Of a stretch of 64,000 nt of DNA, positions 54,056-63,197 are shown in pieces (the first letter of the stretch is position 1; every line of letters starts with the position of its first letter). Source of the stretch: Akkermansia muciniphila (GTDB lineage: Bacteria; Verrucomicrobiota; Verrucomicrobiia; Verrucomicrobiales; Akkermansiaceae); NCBI GenBank assembly GCA_945888515.1, contig CAMDAD010000005.1:95490-159489 (forward strand), read 5' to 3'. The position numbers and the translations under genes were made by a program. The notes under the pieces were generated by a model. The model worked only from the letters and a program-made list of their open reading frames with translations. It was not told the DNA's origin and did not search any database.

Positions 54056-54325
54056 ATGTCACGCGCCCGCCAACTCTGGAACTCGTTGCTGATCATTGGA
54101 GCAATCATCGGCACGCTCGTCGGTTTGTGGGCGGGGCGTTTCCTCCCAGGCAAGACCGGCGAATTGTGCGCGCGAGTGTTTCACATTCTCACCACGCCCA
54201 TCATTTTGGAAATCAGCTTCGGCGTGCTCGGTATCGTTATCGTATTAGCACTCGCACACTATCACGAGAAAACCGCGAACGAGTGGGTGGAAATGGATGT
54301 TCCCGATGAACCGAAAGAACCGTAA
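54056..54325 (+). CDS. Small membrane protein of unknown function
   Basis: An 89-residue protein with two hydrophobic stretches (LLIIGAIIGTLVGLWAGRFL, about 11-30, and IILEISFGVLGIVIVLALAHY, about 49-69), suggesting two membrane helices, and an acidic C-terminal tail (DVPDEPKEP). I recognise no family. It starts nine bases after proS, so probably shares its transcript. A decayed gene fragment follows. Confidence 0.65.
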   Translation: MSRARQLWNSLLIIGAIIGTLVGLWAGRFLPGKTGELCARVFHILTTPIILEISFGVLGIVIVLALAHYHEKTANEWVEMDVPDEPKEP

Positions 54326-54329
54326 ATAG

Positions 54330-54623
54330 CTCGCTGCCGCTATCGGTTCAGCCAGACGTCGTGATCAAGGAGCGGCACAGTCTTTCTTTGATGTGCTTTG
54401 CGAACAACATGCCGAACCGGATGAATTTCCATTGATTGATGCCGTCTCGCGAAGCCTGCGTCGCGGTGATTTGTTGCTCCTGATTGCGGGTGACGGCATT
54501 CGTGAGAATGTCCGTGCTATCACGAATTTCATCGAAGAGCCTTTGTTGCATAGTCAACTGCGAGAGGATGTCGTAGCGAGTGAGGTTCTTAGACTTTTTG
54601 ACTTTCATGAACGGTGCTGGTGA
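54330..54623 (+). pseudogene. Fragment of a larger protein with a DGIREN motif
   Basis: About 98 codons open from 54330 without a convincing start. The part SLRRGDLLLLIAGDGIREN, then VRAITNFIEE, resembles the strand-turn segment LRRGRFLLLIVGDGIREG found in a family of large nuclease-like or DUF4268-like proteins, where it precedes an active-site region not present here. Upstream an in-frame stop at 54327 and downstream TGA at 54621 isolate it. I read it as the remains of a lost gene. A minus-strand frame over the same bases exists but has less recognisable sequence. Confidence 0.45.
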
Positions 54624-54686
54624 AATTTTCGGGGATGGGCAAGTGTGAGTGATAGTCTCAGGTCAAAGTTTTCGTATGGTTCCTCC

Positions 54687-55079
54687 ATGAAACTCCCTTG
54701 GTCTCAGCTCCTCAGCTTCACCGCGCTCGATGTGGTGAAAATCCTGATCACTGCGCTCATCATTGTGCTGGTGAACAAGATCCAGCTCGTCAACGACCGC
54801 CTCTCCGCGCTGCTCATCGCCCTGCCCTTCACCTCGCTGATCGCGATGATCTGGATGCATCAGGAAAAACAAACCACCACTCGGATTGCGAACCATGCCG
54901 AGGGCACGTTCTGGTTTGTCCTGCCGACCCTGCCGATGTTCATTGTCTTTCCCTGGTTGCTCCGCCAGGGCTGGAGCTTCTGGCCTGCATTGCTCACGAA
55001 CTGCGCCATGACCATCGCGCTGTTCTGGCTCACTGTTATCGTGCTACGGAAATTCGGCATCGATCTAATGCCGAAATGA
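54687..55079 (+). CDS. DUF3147-family membrane protein
   Basis: A 130-residue inner-membrane protein with four probable helices: about 13-31 (DVVKILITALIIVLVNKIQ), 38-53 (ALLIALPFTSLIAMIW), 74-92 (FWFVLPTLPMFIVFPWLL) and 101-120 (LLTNCAMTIALFWLTVIVL). The layout matches DUF3147 proteins, whose role is unknown. I chose the ATG at 54687 because upstream in-frame residues are not membrane-like. Confidence 0.75.
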   Translation: MKLPWSQLLSFTALDVVKILITALIIVLVNKIQLVNDRLSALLIALPFTSLIAMIWMHQEKQTTTRIANHAEGTFWFVLPTLPMFIVFPWLLRQGWSFWPALLTNCAMTIALFWLTVIVLRKFGIDLMPK

Positions 55080-55134
55080 CATGGTAGTTCAGAATCAATA
55101 CCATGATCGAGTCGCTATATGAGGTGCCGACTGA

Positions 55135-57486
55135 GTGAAAAATGCCGCGCTAGTATGGCGTAGTGAAAGCGTGGCCATTCGCTGGTGCTGTGCTTGGGTT
55201 TTCTGTGTTGTTTTCGCTACTGCATTGCGAGGACAGGAGCCCTCGCACCCAGGACAGGCGATCTACAGCAAGCACTGCGCTTCTTGTCACGGAAACAATG
55301 GAGAAGGCGTGGAAGACAAGTGCGATGATCCCCTGCAGGGCGAACGCAGTCTGAGCTCGTTGACCCGGTATATTGATCGCAATATGCCCGAGGGTGAAGA
55401 GCACCTTGTTGTAGGTGATGACGCGCGCCAGGTGGCGGAATACATCATGGGGGCGTTTTACTCGGCAGAGGCACGGGCGAAGAGGCCATCGCCTAAGATG
55501 GCGTTTGCTCGATTGACTAATCGACAGTTTCGCGAGTCCGTAGCAGATTTGTTAGGCAGCTTTAGCCCACAGAATCCTCCGGGCGAAGGGACGGGGCTGC
55601 AGGCCGAATATTATCAATCGAATGGCATGAATAAAAAAGCCCGGAAGGTGCTTTCGCGCGCGGATGAGCGGTTGACATTCGATTTCGGCGCGTCGGCCCC
55701 CGTGGCGGGCATCCATCCCGAGCAGTTCAGCATCGCTTGGGATGGTTCCTTACTAGCGCCCGTTACGGGGTGGTATGAATTCCGGGTTTCGACACCGAAT
55801 GGCGTTCGCTTGTATCTGAACGGTATCTCTCAAGATGGTGATGGCAATCATCGTGACGATAGCGGCGGCAAACGCCAACCGGCATTCATTGATTCGTGGG
55901 TCAGCTCGGGCGATGAGGTGCGTCAGGTAAGCGCGAGAATTTTTTTGTTAGGAGGTCGTAGTTATCCGCTTCGAATGGATTATTTTAAGTATAAAGAAAA
56001 ACGAGGGATGGTCCGCTTGGAGTGGAAGCGGCCAATGGGGGAATGGCAGGTGCTCGCTGCGCCGTATGTCTCGCCTGCACGGGCGACGCATGTCGCGGTG
56101 ATCCACACGGGCTTTCCCGCAGACGATGCCAGTGAAGGATATGAGCGAGGCACCGGAGTGTCAAAGGAGTGGCATGAGTCCACTACCGCAGCAGCGATTG
56201 AAGCCGCCAATCAGGTGGTGGCAAAAATAAATCTTCTCAGCGGCATCAAAGATACCGATCCGCAGCGGGTGAGCAAATGCCGCGATTTTTTGAGACGTTT
56301 TGCGGAGCGTGCCTTTCGCCATCCACTGGATCAAGAGATGTGTCGCCTTTACGTTGATAGCACCTTTGCCGAGGGCATACCGCTGGAGCAATCGGTCAAG
56401 CGGTCGGTGATCCTTATCTTGAAATCGCCGCGCTTTCTCTATCCCGAAATCCGTTCGGCGAGGGATGACTTTACCATTGCTTCCCGTCTCGCCCTGGGCT
56501 TTTGGGATTCCGTGCCCGATGACGCATTAATGGCGGCCGCGAGAGAAGGGCAACTGCGCCGCCCCGATGTGCTTCGCTCGCAAGCGGAGAGGATGCTCCG
56601 TGATCCCCGAGCCAAACAAAAGATGAAGGTCTTTTTCCATAACTGGCTCAAACTGGATGTGGAGTCAGACATGCGAAAAAACGGTGAACTGTTTCCTGGC
56701 TTTGATGCCATGATGATGGCCGATTTGCAGCGCTCACTCGAATTGTTTGTGGAGCAAGTGGTGTGGAGCGAGACTTCCGACTATCGCCAACTGATGCTGG
56801 CCGACACACTCTGGCTCAATCAGCGATTGGCCACATTTTACCAGGTTCCGGATGTCGTAGGCGATGCGTTCAAAGCCGTTTCGGTCAGTCAGAACCAACG
56901 CAGCGGTGTCATCACGCATCCTTATTTGCTGGCTCGTTTGGCGCATCCCGATACGACTTCGCCGATCCATCGTGGCGTGTTTCTCACACGCAATGTTTTG
57001 GGTGGCATTCTCAAACCACCACCGGAAGCGATTGCGTTTGAAAATCACAAATTCGATCCCAAGATGACCATGCGCGAGAAAATTTCGGAAATGACACGCA
57101 GCAGCCAATGCATGAGCTGCCACGAAACGATCAATCCGCTGGGCTTTACGTTAGAAAATTTCGATGCAACCGGGCGCTATCGAATAAGAGAAAACGATCG
57201 CCCCATTCTAACGGAATCTGAATTCAATACGCTGGAAGGTGAGCTGCTCCAGCTCAAAGGTCCGCAGGATGTGGCGCAATTAGCCGTGCGATCAGCCAGT
57301 GCGCGGCGCGGCTTTATTCGGCAATTGCTACAATCTGTGATCAAACAAAATCCTGCCGTGTATGGGAGCGATTTCTTGCACAAACTGGATGAGAATTTTG
57401 TCGCGCAACAATACCACATAAGGAATCTTTTCCTTGAAATCGTGCTTCGTACAGCTCTTCACTCGATCAACCTTACATCGCCATGA
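55135..57486 (+). CDS. DUF1592/DUF1588 heme protein with inserted PA14 domain
   Basis: A 783-residue exported protein of the planctomycete-type cytochrome group. A membrane or signal segment (about 15-31) is followed by a cytochrome c-like motif CASCH (48-52; heme cysteines 48 and 51, His52). The region [20 protein letters not shown] (about 120-140) begins the DUF1587 part, which is interrupted by a PA14-like beta domain (about 150-305). The DUF1595, DUF1592, DUF1588 and DUF1585 parts fill the C-terminal half; MSCHE near 660 is a second CxxCH. The start is GTG at 55135. The family is always paired with DUF1552 proteins, and the next gene overlaps it by four bases. Function unknown; an extracellular redox or polymer-degrading system is suspected. 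Confidence 0.88.
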   Translation: MKNAALVWRSESVAIRWCCAWVFCVVFATALRGQEPSHPGQAIYSKHCASCHGNNGEGVEDKCDDPLQGERSLSSLTRYIDRNMPEGEEHLVVGDDARQVAEYIMGAFYSAEARAKRPSPKMAFARLTNRQFRESVADLLGSFSPQNPPGEGTGLQAEYYQSNGMNKKARKVLSRADERLTFDFGASAPVAGIHPEQFSIAWDGSLLAPVTGWYEFRVSTPNGVRLYLNGISQDGDGNHRDDSGGKRQPAFIDSWVSSGDEVRQVSARIFLLGGRSYPLRMDYFKYKEKRGMVRLEWKRPMGEWQVLAAPYVSPARATHVAVIHTGFPADDASEGYERGTGVSKEWHESTTAAAIEAANQVVAKINLLSGIKDTDPQRVSKCRDFLRRFAERAFRHPLDQEMCRLYVDSTFAEGIPLEQSVKRSVILILKSPRFLYPEIRSARDDFTIASRLALGFWDSVPDDALMAAAREGQLRRPDVLRSQAERMLRDPRAKQKMKVFFHNWLKLDVESDMRKNGELFPGFDAMMMADLQRSLELFVEQVVWSETSDYRQLMLADTLWLNQRLATFYQVPDVVGDAFKAVSVSQNQRSGVITHPYLLARLAHPDTTSPIHRGVFLTRNVLGGILKPPPEAIAFENHKFDPKMTMREKISEMTRSSQCMSCHETINPLGFTLENFDATGRYRIRENDRPILTESEFNTLEGELLQLKGPQDVAQLAVRSASARRGFIRQLLQSVIKQNPAVYGSDFLHKLDENFVAQQYHIRNLFLEIVLRTALHSINLTSP

Positions 57487-58799
57487 ATGCTTTCTCACGC
57501 CGTCAATTTCTACGTCAGCTCGGTCTTTCGGCTGCCGCCCTGCCTTTTCTCCCCGCTTTGCCGTCGTGGTCGGCGCAAAAGCGGCATGCTGCTCCCCTGC
57601 AGCGTCTCATCATTTTATTTACGCCTAACGGCACGGTGCCGTCAGATTTTTGGCCAGATCAAGTGGGCACGGATTTCGAACTAAAACGCATTCTCACCCC
57701 ACTCGCAGAGTTCAAAAATCGAATGATCACTTTGAAGGGTATCTGTAACAAAGTGCGCGGCGATGGCGATAGCCACATGCGAGGGATGAGTTGTTTGTTG
57801 ACGGGCGATGAATTGTTGCCGGGCAATATTCAAGGCGGCAGCGCAAAACCAGCGGGCTGGGCTCGGAGCATTTCGATCGACCAGGAAATTGCTCATTTTC
57901 TTCAAGCGCGAGAGGCAACAGCCACTCGTTTTGGTTCGCTCGAAATCGGTGTCGGCGTGCCCAATCGGGCGGATCCCTGGACACGCGTCAACTATGCCGG
58001 CTCCAATCAACCTGTGGCGCCTAACAGCGATCCGTATGCTCTGTTTGAAAAGCTTTACGGGCAGGTCAAGGACCGTGAAAACCTGGGTAGCGTACTCGAT
58101 GAGGTCTGCCATGACTTGCGAACGATCGGAAAAAATGTCGATCCTGCCGAGCGTGCGCTCTTAGATCAGCACGCTAGTTTTGTGAGAGAAATGGAAAAAG
58201 ATTTGCAAAGTGCGGGCACGCAGAACCTCTTGTTCCCTCCGCCCTCGCTCGAACAGGGAGTGGCGCTTGACAATGATGGGATTCCTAAAATCAGCCACAT
58301 GCAGGCCGATCTTCTGGTGAATGCTTTTGCCAATGACATGGCGCGTGTGGCGACACTACAATATACCAATAGCGTGGGACAAGCCCGCATGCGATGGCTG
58401 GATATTCATGACGACCATCATCATCTTTCTCATGAACCTGACAGCAATCGCGATGCGCAGGAAAAACTGGTGAAGATCAATGGCTGGCTGGCTGAGCAGG
58501 TGGCATACTTGGCTCGTAAATTACAGAGTATGCCAGAACCAGGTGGTCAAGGCACTATGCTCGACCACACCACGATCATATGGACCAATGAACTAGGCAA
58601 GGGCAACAGCCACACTCTCGACGACATCCCGTTTGTTTTGTTGGGTGGTGGTCTCGGGTTCAAGACAGGGCAATCGATGCAATTCGGCAAGGTTCCACAC
58701 AATCGACTTTGGCTCTCCATCGCGCATGCCTTCGGTCATCATATTCCCACTTTCGGCAACAAAGAATACTGTCAGGAAGGAGCTCTAGCTCTGGGATAA
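57483..58799 (+). CDS. DUF1552 exported protein
   Basis: A 438-residue protein with a Tat-type signal: [18 protein letters not shown] (about 5-22) contains the twin arginine. The body ([17 protein letters not shown] near 43-59, [20 protein letters not shown] near 80-99, [12 protein letters not shown] near 312-323, [15 protein letters not shown] near 363-377) follows the DUF1552 pattern, resembling a metal-dependent hydrolase of the DUF1501/alkaline-phosphatase clan; the histidine cluster suggests a metal site. It overlaps the DUF1592 gene by ATGA and is translationally coupled, as in other bacteria with this pair. Folding in the cytoplasm before Tat export would fit a cofactor-containing protein. 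Confidence 0.88.
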   Translation: MNAFSRRQFLRQLGLSAAALPFLPALPSWSAQKRHAAPLQRLIILFTPNGTVPSDFWPDQVGTDFELKRILTPLAEFKNRMITLKGICNKVRGDGDSHMRGMSCLLTGDELLPGNIQGGSAKPAGWARSISIDQEIAHFLQAREATATRFGSLEIGVGVPNRADPWTRVNYAGSNQPVAPNSDPYALFEKLYGQVKDRENLGSVLDEVCHDLRTIGKNVDPAERALLDQHASFVREMEKDLQSAGTQNLLFPPPSLEQGVALDNDGIPKISHMQADLLVNAFANDMARVATLQYTNSVGQARMRWLDIHDDHHHLSHEPDSNRDAQEKLVKINGWLAEQVAYLARKLQSMPEPGGQGTMLDHTTIIWTNELGKGNSHTLDDIPFVLLGGGLGFKTGQSMQFGKVPHNRLWLSIAHAFGHHIPTFGNKEYCQEGALALG

Positions 58800-59010
58800 A
58801 AATGATAATCGGAGTACAACCATTGATTGAGTAGAGGAAGAATGGGACAATGGAGGTCAACAATGATCAACCAAGTCGGTGAGAATTTCTTTGCCCACCG
58901 TGCAGGCCATGATTTGATCTAACGGTAGATACGAAATTTTTTACTGATTTCAGAGTGTATCATGGAGTGGTGGCGACAGGATCTAGCGATGGTCGCGTGC
59001 TAGATCCTAT

Positions 59011-59406
59011 TCATTTCTCCTTCGCTGGCTCTGGTAGGATTTCTGCGATTTCAAAATCAATGATGCAGAATCGGCCCAATTGGGGAGAGTAGGTAATGTT
59101 GCGCGGTTCCGCATCACCGTGACGGACTCCATAATCGCGCTCCAATTCCGCAAACAATTCCGCTGCGCGTTCGCGTGACAAATCCGGCACGGGACTCCCG
59201 CAATTCGTGCTTATGAAATACAATTCGTCCGGATACTCTTGCTTCAGATGCGGAGTGTAGGGGCAACCCCGCTCGTCCAAGATTTTCAAGACTGCTACTT
59301 CGTTCGCATAGCGTTTGTCTGCATCCGTACCTCGGAATTTTTTGTGTACTAGACCGTTCCAATCGATGCGAACATGGGCGCGGATGCCGTCTTTGAGATT
59401 GCGCAT
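59011..59406 (-). CDS. Miniature kinase-like protein
   Basis: A 131-residue protein containing the catalytic core of the kinase fold without the usual size: an N-terminal lobe with Lys22/Lys23 and Glu36 (ANEVAVL), a catalytic loop HGDAEPRN (His96, Asp98, Asn103) and a metal-binding DFE (117-119). A normal kinase domain has 250 or more residues, whereas ABC1- or RIO-like atypical kinases have the same HxDxxxxN...DFE pattern. Similar small proteins occur in cyanobacteria and Verrucomicrobia. Whether it has activity or modifies a small molecule, a protein or nothing is unknown. It lies 12 bases past the stop of mgtE on the same strand, so it is probably co-transcribed. Confidence 0.65.
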   Translation of the reverse strand: MRNLKDGIRAHVRIDWNGLVHKKFRGTDADKRYANEVAVLKILDERGCPYTPHLKQEYPDELYFISTNCGSPVPDLSRERAAELFAELERDYGVRHGDAEPRNITYSPQLGRFCIIDFEIAEILPEPAKEK

Positions 59407-59418
59407 GATAATGATTTG

Positions 59419-60882
59419 TTAGATTGAAATCAGCAAACGAGCGGCGGTGAAATAGATCAGCATGCCAGTAACGTCGACGGTGGAGGCAAGCGACGGCGAG
59501 GAGACAACGGCAGGATCAAGGCGAATGGCACGCGCGCCTAGTGGTAGGAGTGCACCAAGTAATGTCGAGGAAAATACCTGAATCAATAAGGCACCACTCA
59601 CTGTGAGGGCGAGTCTGGCATAGGTGATGTCGTTCTGTGCCTGAATCAGCGGTAGTAAAAAATAAATGAACGCGCCCATCGCGATGCCCAATGTGGCGCC
59701 TAACAACAGACCGGTTTGCATTTCCTTCCAAGCGATACGCAGAGCCGTGCCGGGACTCACTTCCCCCAGGGACATGGCGCGGATTACCATCGTCGCGGCT
59801 TGCCCGCCAGAATTGCCGCCGGCCGCCACCACCATTGGCAAAAACAAACTCAAGATAAAAGCCTGATTCAATACCGCACTGAAACGATACATTACGTAGC
59901 CGGAAAAAATGGACACAAAAGCCAGCGCTACCAACCAAATCACACGGCGGCGAAAATGATTCTGAGCAGAGGTATTTAGGTAGCTTAACTCCGATTGCTC
60001 ACCACCGATCGCCGCGAGTTTCTCAATGTCTTCGGTCGACTCCTCTTGGAGAATTTCCATCGCATCGTCGTAGGTGATAACGCCTAACAAATGATCAAAC
60101 TCATCGACAACAGGAAGCACGATTAAGTCATACTTCGAGAGCATGCGTGCCGCTGCCTCTTGGTCGATGGTGGCAAGCACGCGCTCATCGGCATCCTCCA
60201 TGATGTCGTGAATGGGAGTCGCCCACGGATGAAAAGCGAGGTCGCGCAAACGGACTTTTCCCACGAGGCAACCTTCTTCATCTACTACAAAAATACGTGA
60301 GAGAGTCTCTGCGGAATCCTGATGACGGCGCAGCACGGTGATGGCCTGTTTCACCGTCATATCGGCAGTGATCCGACCGATGGAAGTCGTCATTCGTCCG
60401 CCAGCCGTATCTTCCTCGTATTGCAGCAGATTGCGTGTCAGTTGCTCATCCGCCGGTCCCAGTAGGGAAAAAAAGCGACGTTGGTTTTCCGGTGAGACGA
60501 TCTGGAAAATGTCTACTCGGTCGTCATCCGATAGATTGCCAAGAATGATGCGAAGCTGAGCGGGCTTGAAATGCGAGAGAGCATCCTCGATCAATGTCCA
60601 GGGCAATTCACCAATCAGATCGGTGGCTAGCTCGGGGCCTATGGTCTTGAGCAAAAAATCCCTGTCTTCGTCATCGAAGTTCTCATAGGCATGGGCGAGG
60701 TCGGCGTAGTGAATTTCTCCGGCAACGGAAAGCAAGGCAGAGGCGTCGCGTGCATCAATCGCCAACCGCAGCTTATCCAGATCCTCCAGTTCCATTTCCT
60801 CCGCCACGGCGCAGAGCATGCTCTTCCGGATACGTGGCGGCAAGGGCAAATCCTTGTATTTTCCCTGCGCTCCATACGCCAC
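59419..60882 (-). CDS. mgtE: Magnesium transporter MgtE
   Basis: A 487-residue channel. Residues 1-130 form the N-terminal regulatory superhelix (IGPELATDLIGELPW; FKPAQLRIILGNLSDDDRVDI), 145-265 two CBS domains (TAGGRMTTSIGRITADMTV; LATIDQEAAARMLSKYDLIV) and 295-487 the five-helix pore with the signature GNSGGQAATMVIRAMSLGEV. It imports Mg2+ (or Co2+) under feedback by cytoplasmic Mg2+ sensed at the CBS-N domains. No magnesium riboswitch is recognisable in the 49 bases before the start, which also contain the divergent fabD start. Confidence 0.95.
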   Translation of the reverse strand: MAYGAQGKYKDLPLPPRIRKSMLCAVAEEMELEDLDKLRLAIDARDASALLSVAGEIHYADLAHAYENFDDEDRDFLLKTIGPELATDLIGELPWTLIEDALSHFKPAQLRIILGNLSDDDRVDIFQIVSPENQRRFFSLLGPADEQLTRNLLQYEEDTAGGRMTTSIGRITADMTVKQAITVLRRHQDSAETLSRIFVVDEEGCLVGKVRLRDLAFHPWATPIHDIMEDADERVLATIDQEAAARMLSKYDLIVLPVVDEFDHLLGVITYDDAMEILQEESTEDIEKLAAIGGEQSELSYLNTSAQNHFRRRVIWLVALAFVSIFSGYVMYRFSAVLNQAFILSLFLPMVVAAGGNSGGQAATMVIRAMSLGEVSPGTALRIAWKEMQTGLLLGATLGIAMGAFIYFLLPLIQAQNDITYARLALTVSGALLIQVFSSTLLGALLPLGARAIRLDPAVVSSPSLASTVDVTGMLIYFTAARLLISI

Positions 60883-60931
60883 GTTTTTTGCATTGCCGTG
60901 GGAATGAGGCGCGGTCTACAGTGGTTGCGAC

Positions 60932-61855
60932 ATGAGTATCGTCGCACTATTTTCCGGACAAGGCGCCCAAAAAGTGGGCATGGGCAAGGATTTTTACGAA
61001 TCGTCGGCCACTGCGCGTGCGATGATGGATGAGGCGGATCAAGTGTTGGGATACTCTCTCACGCAAATCATGTTCGAGGGCCCTGAGGATGAACTCACCC
61101 GCACATCACGCTGTCAACCGGCGCTTTATCTCCACGGCTTGGTTGCGATGGCATTGTACGCCGAGCGCGTTGCTGGGTTCGACATCGATGCCGCGGCCGG
61201 TCTCTCCCTCGGAGAATTTACTGCCCACTCGGCAGCAGGTACTTTTTCGTTTGCCGATGGGCTGCGTTTGGTGGCGCGGCGCGGGGCGCTGATGGAAGAA
61301 GCCTGCCAGAACACGCGGGGTTCGATGGCGGCCTTGCTCGGCGGTGAGGAAGAAAAAATTCGTGCACTCGCTGCGGAATGCGATGTGGATGTGGCCAACT
61401 TCAATGCGCCGGGACAGATTGTACTTTCGGGATCGGTTGTTGGTATCGAGGCAGTGGTCGAAAAAGCCAAAGATTTCGGGGTGCGACGCGCGATTCCCTT
61501 AAATGTGGCCGGGGCCTATCATTCTCGGTTGATGCAATCGGCACAAGATCAGTTGGCCATAGACATGAAAGATGTGCCCATGCGGTCTCCGCGTGTGCCA
61601 GTAGTGTGTAACTTCGGTGCCTGCGCTGTCAGCGAACCGTCGCAAATTCGCGAGATGCTAGAAAAACAAGTGACTGGGTCCGTGCGCTGGACAGAGTCCA
61701 TCCAGCAACTGTGCGCTATGGGTCACAAGAAATTTATTGAATTCGGTCCAGGAAAAATCATCGCGGGATTGGTCTCGAAAATCGATAAAGAAGCGCAAAT
61801 CATCAGCATCGAAGATCTTGCGGGGCTAGAGGAAGCCTTGGAAAATAAAGGCTAA
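60932..61855 (+). CDS. fabD: Malonyl-CoA-acyl carrier protein transacylase
   Basis: A 307-residue enzyme that transfers malonyl from CoA to ACP for fatty-acid synthesis. LFSGQGAQKVGMGKDFYE (6-23), the nucleophile Ser92 in GLSLGEFTAH, QPALYLHGLVAMAL (62-75), NVAGAYHSRLM (catalytic His near 197) and KFIEFGPGKIIAGL are all present. Length is normal. It stands alone here, not with fabH, fabG or acpP. It is divergent from mgtE. Confidence 0.95.
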   Translation: MSIVALFSGQGAQKVGMGKDFYESSATARAMMDEADQVLGYSLTQIMFEGPEDELTRTSRCQPALYLHGLVAMALYAERVAGFDIDAAAGLSLGEFTAHSAAGTFSFADGLRLVARRGALMEEACQNTRGSMAALLGGEEEKIRALAAECDVDVANFNAPGQIVLSGSVVGIEAVVEKAKDFGVRRAIPLNVAGAYHSRLMQSAQDQLAIDMKDVPMRSPRVPVVCNFGACAVSEPSQIREMLEKQVTGSVRWTESIQQLCAMGHKKFIEFGPGKIIAGLVSKIDKEAQIISIEDLAGLEEALENKG

Positions 61856-61898
61856 ATCGTCACGAATGAGATATTTTCACTTTTTTCTCATTTTCTTA

Positions 61899-61927
61899 TT
61901 GCCAAACGTCGCGAATCTACCTAGTTT
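61899..61927 (+). promoter_or_regulatory. Candidate promoter of tRNA-Asp
   Basis: TTGCCA (61899-61904) and TAGTTT (61922-61927) are 17 bases apart, 20 bases before the tRNA start. The -35 is good and the -10 is weak (three of six). Confidence 0.35.
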
Positions 61928-61947
61928 CCGCGCGCCCGAGTGAACGG

Positions 61948-62024
61948 GGAGCGGTAGCTCAGTTGGTTAGAGCGCCAGCCTGTCACGTTGGAGGCCGCGG
62001 GTTCAAGTCCCGTCCGCTCCGCCA
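61948..62024 (+). tRNA. tRNA-Asp (anticodon GTC)
   Basis: A full cloverleaf of 77 bases including an encoded CCA. The acceptor stem GGAGCGG/CCGCTCC is perfect, the D-arm GCTC/GAGC, the anticodon stem CCAGC/GTTGG with one G-T pair around loop CTGTCAC (anticodon GTC), and the T-arm GCGGG/CCCGT encloses TTCAAGT. The discriminator is G. Confidence 0.97.
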
Positions 62025-62073
62025 CTCACTCAGGTTTTCAGATGATTTGTTTTTGTTTTTCAATGTTTTTTGC

Positions 62074-62109
62074 AAACGACTTCCTGGCAACAGGAAGTCG
62101 TTTTGTTTT
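62074..62109 (+). terminator. Terminator after tRNA-Asp
   Basis: A 13-base-pair perfect stem AAACGACTTCCTG / CAGGAAGTCGTTT closes a GCAA tetraloop and is followed by TGTTTTA, about 50 bases after the tRNA end. Confidence 0.88.
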
Positions 62110-62186
62110 ACGGTGAGAGCCGAAGGGGGCCTCATTGTCTAGCGACATGTTTCATGCCGCAGATGCGAGAATGGTGCGTTTTTTAC

Positions 62187-63026
62187 TCAGGCGACGCGGC
62201 GACGAAAGAGCACGCCATACTTCGGGCTGAAGAGCCACCCTAAGAGAAAGAGCATTCCCAGCATCATCACGATGGCGGGGCCAGAAGTCAGTTGCAGCGG
62301 CACGGAAATCCATACCGCTAGCACCGCTCCCACTGCCCCAAGAATGCCACCGCCCCAAAACAAGGCCGCTGTGCGATCCGTAAACAGAGAAATCGTCGCT
62401 GCGGGTGTCACCAGCAAGCCCACCGAAAGCACGCAGCCCACCGCTTGCAGCGATGCCACCAAGGACATCACCATCATCGCAAAAAGTAGATACTGGACGA
62501 AACGCACGGGCACTCCTTGCGCCGCCGCTACGTTTGGCTCGAAGAGCGCGACTAGAATCGGTCGCATCAAGAGATTTGCCAGAATGAGGGTCAACACACC
62601 AATCCAGAATACTGTCCACAAATCTCCGTTCGACACCGCATTGATATCGCCAAAGAGCCAATGCTCCAGCTCCTGTCTGACGCCCAAGCGTGGCAGCAAG
62701 GCGACACCACCTGCAAATGCGGAAGTATAGAGAACTGCGAGGGCCGTGCCCTGTGCCACACGATTCCCGCGCGATACCGCCACTGAGCCTAGGCCGACAA
62801 TCAGGGCCGCAATCAGGGCGCCCAGAAACGCGTTTAGTTGCGTCAAGGCACCGGTGATCATGATCGCTACCGCGATACCCGGTAGCATGGTATGCGAGAG
62901 AGCGCTGACCGATAATGCCGTGCGCCGCAAAATCACAAAGCCGCTAAAAAACCCGTTGGTGAAGCCGACCAAAGCCGCCGCCGCTAGAGCTCTTTGAAAA
63001 AACGGAAGATCGATGATGTCCCACAT
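62187..63026 (-). CDS. Metal ABC transporter permease (ZnuB/MntB/TroC type)
   Basis: A 279-residue polytopic protein with eight or so hydrophobic helices. LPFFQRALAAAALVGFTNGF (about 6-25), VILRRTALSVSALSHTMLPG (about 29-48), VGLLVTPAATISLF and the long helices of the ABC-3 permease family are present. This family imports zinc or manganese. I chose the ATG at 63026; the frame is open further upstream to 63125 but the added residues look random. No ATPase or binding-protein gene is adjacent within the window, which is unusual. Confidence 0.85.
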   Translation of the reverse strand: MWDIIDLPFFQRALAAAALVGFTNGFFSGFVILRRTALSVSALSHTMLPGIAVAIMITGALTQLNAFLGALIAALIVGLGSVAVSRGNRVAQGTALAVLYTSAFAGGVALLPRLGVRQELEHWLFGDINAVSNGDLWTVFWIGVLTLILANLLMRPILVALFEPNVAAAQGVPVRFVQYLLFAMMVMSLVASLQAVGCVLSVGLLVTPAATISLFTDRTAALFWGGGILGAVGAVLAVWISVPLQLTSGPAIVMMLGMLFLLGWLFSPKYGVLFRRRVA

Positions 63027-63197
63027 GGCCCGATGACTGTAACAAAGTTGATCAAGCAAGCAAGTCGCATCAGCAAACGCGTAACAGCACAAACGGATCA
63101 ACGCGTGACATCCATAGTCTGCCATCGCCGGAGAACATTCTGTTTGTGAGCGGTTAAACGGGCTTGTGGCTACGAGCCAGAAAGCACTCTCCGCAGA

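Noticed and set aside
54348..54608. An 86-codon minus-strand frame over the DGIREN relic
   Set aside because: Plausible composition but no family; the plus-strand reading contains a recognisable motif, so it was preferred.
62152..62661. A 169-codon frame overlapping the ABC permease
   Set aside because: It is a shifted frame of the permease gene; the permease reading has the proper hydrophobic pattern.
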